DNA from: Synergistaceae bacterium
GTDB taxonomy: Bacteria > Synergistota > Synergistia > Synergistales > Aminobacteriaceae
Reading direction: 5' to 3'
DNA: 64,000 nucleotides
NCBI GenBank assembly: GCA_018436725.1
Contig: JAHDKT010000031.1
Span: 1 to 64,000, forward strand
Part shown: piece after piece, positions 61,031 through 64,000 of the stretch
How positions within the stretch are numbered: position 1 is the stretch's first letter
How the letters are laid out: each line of letters starts with the position of its first letter
Notes under the pieces: generated by a model
What the model saw: only the letters and a program-made list of their open reading frames with translations
Databases searched by the model: none
What the model was told of the DNA's origin: nothing
Position numbers and translations under genes: made by a program

Positions 61031-62043
61031 AGCGCGTCGTATTCGACTCTCAAAGGCCTCTCGACTTCATTATGCTGGGCAGGATCGCGATCGACTTCAA
61101 TCCCGTCGATTATTTCAAGCCGCTCGACAAAAGCGAGACGTTCAGAAAGTATCTCGGGGGATCGCCCGCGAATATCGCCGTAGGCATGGCGAGGCTCGGG
61201 AAGAAGGCAGGCTTTTTCGCGCGGGTTTCCGACGATCAGTTCGGAAAGTACGTGGTGGACTTTTTCGAGAACGAAGGCATCGATACGTCCAGAATCCGGA
61301 AGTGCACGAACGGAGAGAAACTGGGGCTCACGTTCACGGAAATACTGAGCGAAACGCAGAGCAGCATTCTGATGTACAGGGAGGGCGTCGCCGATTTGCA
61401 GCTTTCCCCGGAGGATATCGACGAAGACTACGTAAAAAGCTCGAAGGCTTTGCTCATATCCGGGACCGCCCTCTCCGCAAGCCCTTCGAGAGAAGCGGCG
61501 TTCAAAGCGATCTCCTTCGCCGAAAAGCACGGTACGGTCGTCGTCTTCGACATCGATTATAGGCCGTATACCTGGAAGAACAGGGACGAGATAAGCGTCT
61601 ACTACTCCATGGCCGCCTCCCGGGCGGATATCGTCCTCGGTTCCAGGGACGAGTACGATTTGACCGAACGTTTGATTTCTCAAAGCAAAGACGATAAAGA
61701 GACTGCGAAATACTGGTGTGAAAGGGGGGCGGAAATCGTACTCGTCAAGCACGGAAAGAGCGGGTCCACCGCGTATACCGCCGACGGCGGGAGCTACTCG
61801 GTCAAACCCTTCCCGGTGAAAGCGCTCAAGGGATTCGGCGGCGGAGACGGCTATGCGGCGGCGTTTCTGTACGGCCTGCTTGAGGGCATGGAGCTTATCG
61901 ACTGTCTGGAAATGGGGAGCGCGGAAGCCGCGATGCTGGTGGCGAGTCATGCGTGCAGCGCCGACATGCCCGATTTGGCGGCGCTCGAGGAGTTTATCGC
62001 GAGAAGCAAAAAGGAATACGGTGAAATGGTGGTCAGAGGGTAG
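61027..62043 (+). CDS. iolC: 5-dehydro-2-deoxygluconokinase-like PfkB family kinase (IolC type)
   Basis: This 338-residue ribokinase-fold enzyme matches IolC: GGSPANIAVGMARLGKKAGFFARVSDDQFG near the N-terminus, VVFDIDYRPYTWKN in the middle and the ATP/anion-hole motif GFGGGDGYAAAFLYGLLEG (instead of GAGD), which is usual in Clostridium-type IolC. The GTG start at 61027 overlaps the aldolase stop and has AAGGAGG seven bases upstream. It would phosphorylate 5-dehydro-2-deoxygluconate or a related keto-deoxy acid. Confidence 0.9.
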   Translation: MKRVVFDSQRPLDFIMLGRIAIDFNPVDYFKPLDKSETFRKYLGGSPANIAVGMARLGKKAGFFARVSDDQFGKYVVDFFENEGIDTSRIRKCTNGEKLGLTFTEILSETQSSILMYREGVADLQLSPEDIDEDYVKSSKALLISGTALSASPSREAAFKAISFAEKHGTVVVFDIDYRPYTWKNRDEISVYYSMAASRADIVLGSRDEYDLTERLISQSKDDKETAKYWCERGAEIVLVKHGKSGSTAYTADGGSYSVKPFPVKALKGFGGGDGYAAAFLYGLLEGMELIDCLEMGSAEAAMLVASHACSADMPDLAALEEFIARSKKEYGEMVVRG

Positions 62044-62075
62044 TTCGAACACACGATAAGAGGAGGATGTCCGAT

Positions 62076-63092
62076 ATGAAACGAAACACCGCTTTTCTGA
62101 AAGTTGTAACCGTCTTCGCGCTTTTCTTTTCCTTCGTCGTCCGCAGTGAAGCCGCCGGCGTTCCGGTGGACGCGATAGAGCCGCTTTCTCTGACGCTCTC
62201 TCACCACACCTCGGAGAACGATTCGAACCACGTCTACGCCTTGGCTTTCGCCGATGCCGTCAAGGAACTCTCCGGCGGAAAGATGACGGTCGAAGTGTAT
62301 GCGAGCGGCCAGCTCTTCGGACAGTCGGACGCCCTCGCGGCGCTCTCGCAGGGGACTCTCGACATCGCTCTCTCCGACACGGCGCTGTTCGCGAACTACA
62401 ACCCCGCGGGGGCCATTTTCGATATGCCCTATCTGATCGAAAGCAGAGATCAGGCCGTCAGGATGGTGAAGAACAAGGAGATCATCGACATGGTCAGAGC
62501 CATCATGACGACGAGTTCCCATCTGCACGTCCTGAGCATCCAGCCGCTGTACTTCAGAAGTTCCCTGGTCAAGAAGATGGATATCAAGGGTATCGAAGGG
62601 TTCAAGGGGCTGATCATGCGCACTCCGGAAGCTCCTCACACGATCGCCGCGTTCAGAGCCTTCGGCGCCAATCCCACCGTCATTCCCTCCGGAGAGGCCT
62701 ATACCTCTGTACAGACGGGAGTGGCGGACGGCCTGGAAGGGCATCCGGAATACGTCTATCTGCAGAAGTTCTATGAAGTGGCCAAAAACTACGTTCAGAC
62801 GAAGCATGTGTTCACGTTCACGGCCTACTCCATGAACCAGAGCGCGTACGAAAAGCTGTCCGAAGCGCAGAAGAGCGTCATCGACCATGCCGCCGAAAAA
62901 GCGCAGGACGTCTTCCTTAAGTACACGGAGGGACTTTTCGACAGGTCTCTGGAAAACTTGAAAAAAGAAGGCGTCAGCATTACCGAAGTCGATCTTGCGC
63001 CGTTCAGAGCCGCCACTGCGGAGTATTTGAACACCTTCATCAAAAACAACAACCTTCAGGACCTCTACGACAAGATACAGCAGCTCAGATAA
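62076..63092 (+). CDS. dctP: TRAP transporter solute-binding protein, DctP type
   Basis: This is an exported DctP-family receptor of 338 residues. The signal peptide ends near SEA-AG. The start at 62076 is the second of two ATGs, nine bases after GAGGAGG. Family blocks: LSHHTSENDSNHVYALAFADAVKELSGGKMTVEVYASGQLFGQSD, GTLDIALSDTALFANYNP and KGLIMRTPEAPHTIAAFRAFGANPTVIPSGEAYTSVQTGVADGLEG with the carboxylate-binding arginine. By context it may capture a keto-deoxy sugar acid or uronate-like compound for the IolC-type kinase. Confidence 0.93.
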   Translation: MKRNTAFLKVVTVFALFFSFVVRSEAAGVPVDAIEPLSLTLSHHTSENDSNHVYALAFADAVKELSGGKMTVEVYASGQLFGQSDALAALSQGTLDIALSDTALFANYNPAGAIFDMPYLIESRDQAVRMVKNKEIIDMVRAIMTTSSHLHVLSIQPLYFRSSLVKKMDIKGIEGFKGLIMRTPEAPHTIAAFRAFGANPTVIPSGEAYTSVQTGVADGLEGHPEYVYLQKFYEVAKNYVQTKHVFTFTAYSMNQSAYEKLSEAQKSVIDHAAEKAQDVFLKYTEGLFDRSLENLKKEGVSITEVDLAPFRAATAEYLNTFIKNNNLQDLYDKIQQLR

Positions 63093-63372
63093 GCCGCCTC
63101 TCGCGACGACGGGGCGGTTCGCGCCGCCCCGCTTCCGAGAGAAGGTCCGCAGCTCTTCGAGGCCCTTTCGAAAAAACTCTCCATGACGACTCCGGGGCGA
63201 ACGGCCGCGTCGACGTCGTGGGTCTCGTTTCGAAGGGGCTTCCGCATATCCGGTCTCTCCGCGGCGCCGGGAGAGCGTTCAAGCGAAAGAAGAATGGGCG
63301 ACATCGTCTTCATATCGTTTCGCCATTAATCGGACGGGGCTGCGGGAGCATGCCCCGGAGAGGAGGAAGCGC
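63093..63372. other. Intercistronic gap between dctP and dctQ
   Basis: This 280-base gap contains a long hairpin at 63098-63141 and otherwise no supported gene; the open frames are shadows. It is unusually long for a TRAP operon, where dctP and dctQ are often close. Confidence 0.5.
63098..63141 (+). terminator. Intercistronic hairpin between dctP and dctQ
   Basis: CGGGGCGG (63110-63117) and CCGCCCCG (63124-63131) form an 8-bp core with a 6-nt loop, and CTCTCG/CGAGAG extend it after an internal loop. No U-tract follows. It lies just after the binding-protein stop, as in the other transporter operons. Confidence 0.6.
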
Positions 63373-63870
63373 TTGCTTAACAGAGTGTTGGGTACTATGC
63401 GCACCGTCACGAACATTATCGTCGTGCTTCTTTTCGGCGTAGTGGTCGCCGTCGTCTTCGCCCAGGTCGTCGCGAGGTACGCGCTGGGGTCGTCGATACG
63501 ATGGGCGGACGAACTCGCGAGGTTCGCGTTCGTCTGGCTCGTGTATCTCGGCGGTACCATTACCATCCGCGAAGGGAAAAACGTCTGTTTCGATCTTCTG
63601 CTCGAACATTGCAGAGGGAGCAGGCGAGCGTGGACGGTGATGTTTTCGCTGGTCAACCTTGCTTCGGCGACTTTTTTGGTGTTGATGACCTATCTCGGCG
63701 TTCTGGTGTGCAGAACGCAGCTCGTGGAGACCTCTCCCATCATGCGATGGCCCATGGCGTTCGTGACGCTGGCGATTCCCGTCGGAGGCGCGCTGATGTT
63801 CTTCGAGCAGATAAGCTATTACATACGGCACATCGGTACGGTCGATTCCGAACCGGAAGGAGAGGTGTAG
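63373..63870 (+). CDS. dctQ: TRAP transporter small permease, DctQ type
   Basis: This 165-residue inner-membrane protein has four helices, the DctQ topology. Family blocks: VVVAVVFAQVVARYALGSSIRWADELARFAFVWLVYLGG and the late PVGGALMFFEQISYYIRHI. The start is a TTG at 63373 that lies six bases after AGGAGG and gives the expected N-terminus. It links the binding protein to DctM. Confidence 0.9.
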   Translation: MLNRVLGTMRTVTNIIVVLLFGVVVAVVFAQVVARYALGSSIRWADELARFAFVWLVYLGGTITIREGKNVCFDLLLEHCRGSRRAWTVMFSLVNLASATFLVLMTYLGVLVCRTQLVETSPIMRWPMAFVTLAIPVGGALMFFEQISYYIRHIGTVDSEPEGEV

Positions 63871-63874
63871 CGGC

Positions 63875-64000
63875 GTGCTCTTGATCGCATTCGTTCTGTT
63901 CTTCGTTTTTCTGATCATCGGAGTTCCCATCGCCTTCTCCCTCGGACTCGGGTCGGTGCTCGCCGTCTTCACGAGCGAGAAAGTGTCGGCGATGATCATC
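63875..64000 (+). CDS. dctM: TRAP transporter large permease, DctM type, cut by the window end
   Basis: The first 42 codons read M-LLIAFVLFFVFLIIGVPIA-FSLGLGSVLAVF..., the DctM N-terminal helix. The GTG start is four bases after the dctQ stop. The remainder of the roughly 425-residue protein lies outside the window. Confidence 0.88.
   Translation, partial: MLLIAFVLFFVFLIIGVPIAFSLGLGSVLAVFTSEKVSAMII

Overview
The window is GC-rich bacterial chromosome with dense, short-spaced operons and a catabolic style based on uptake: one peptide ABC importer, one sugar ABC importer, two TRAP systems (one TAXI type, one DctPQM type), a tripartite tricarboxylate (Tct) system, a sodium:solute symporter, chemotaxis receptors with a free CheY, and an FprA-type flavodiiron oxygen reductase. 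This mix, with DUF6282 and DUF3830 proteins beside the Tct/TRAP genes, suggests a motile, anaerobic, amino-acid- and organic-acid-using member of the Synergistota. That assignment is an inference from gene content; no rRNA or tRNA was seen. 

Layout: a methyl-accepting chemotaxis protein runs off the left edge (1-1616). A dipeptide/oligopeptide ABC importer (2269-7821, minus) follows, then a CapA-like metallophosphatase, a class A serine hydrolase, an IT-superfamily transporter and an RpiR regulator (8111-12828, minus). A secreted phosphoesterase, an SSS symporter and an RlmD/TrmA-type RNA methyltransferase fill 13187-17452. Two convergent uptake operons occupy 17592-26811: TAXI SBP, fused TRAP permease and DUF6282 on plus; DUF6282, TctC, TctA, TctB and DUF3830 on minus. 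Their promoters share an almost identical spacer, suggesting one regulator. CheY, FprA and a small exported protein follow. A SorC-controlled sugar operon (BtpA-like protein, RbsA/C/B-type importer, FGGY kinase) spans 29395-36165 on minus, then a second chemotaxis receptor and a nitrilase-family amidohydrolase. 

A tryptophan operon trpDCFBA, with a complete leader-peptide attenuator but without trpE/trpG, runs from 38870 to about 43666. Directly behind it lies a defence-like island (43780-49487): an AAA ATPase overlapping a small protein with a PD-(D/E)XK-like motif, a TIGR02391 (Ymh) protein in AT-richer DNA, and an NgoMIV-type restriction-modification pair. Housekeeping and accessory genes follow (CoA-disulfide-reductase-like flavoprotein with a CsoR/CstR-like operator, VOC protein, YjdF, KduI, MinC, a second nitrilase-family enzyme, a PucR regulator). 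The right end is a DeoR-regulated operon of class II aldolase, IolC-type kinase and a DctPQM TRAP transporter, cut by the window edge in dctM. 

Recurrent theme: in all five binding-protein transport operons, a strong intercistronic hairpin directly follows the solute-binding-protein gene, consistent with making more binding protein than the gene that follows. The best candidate for a poorly described system is the ATPase/nuclease pair; the best candidate for an unrecognised regulon is the pair of DUF6282 transport operons.
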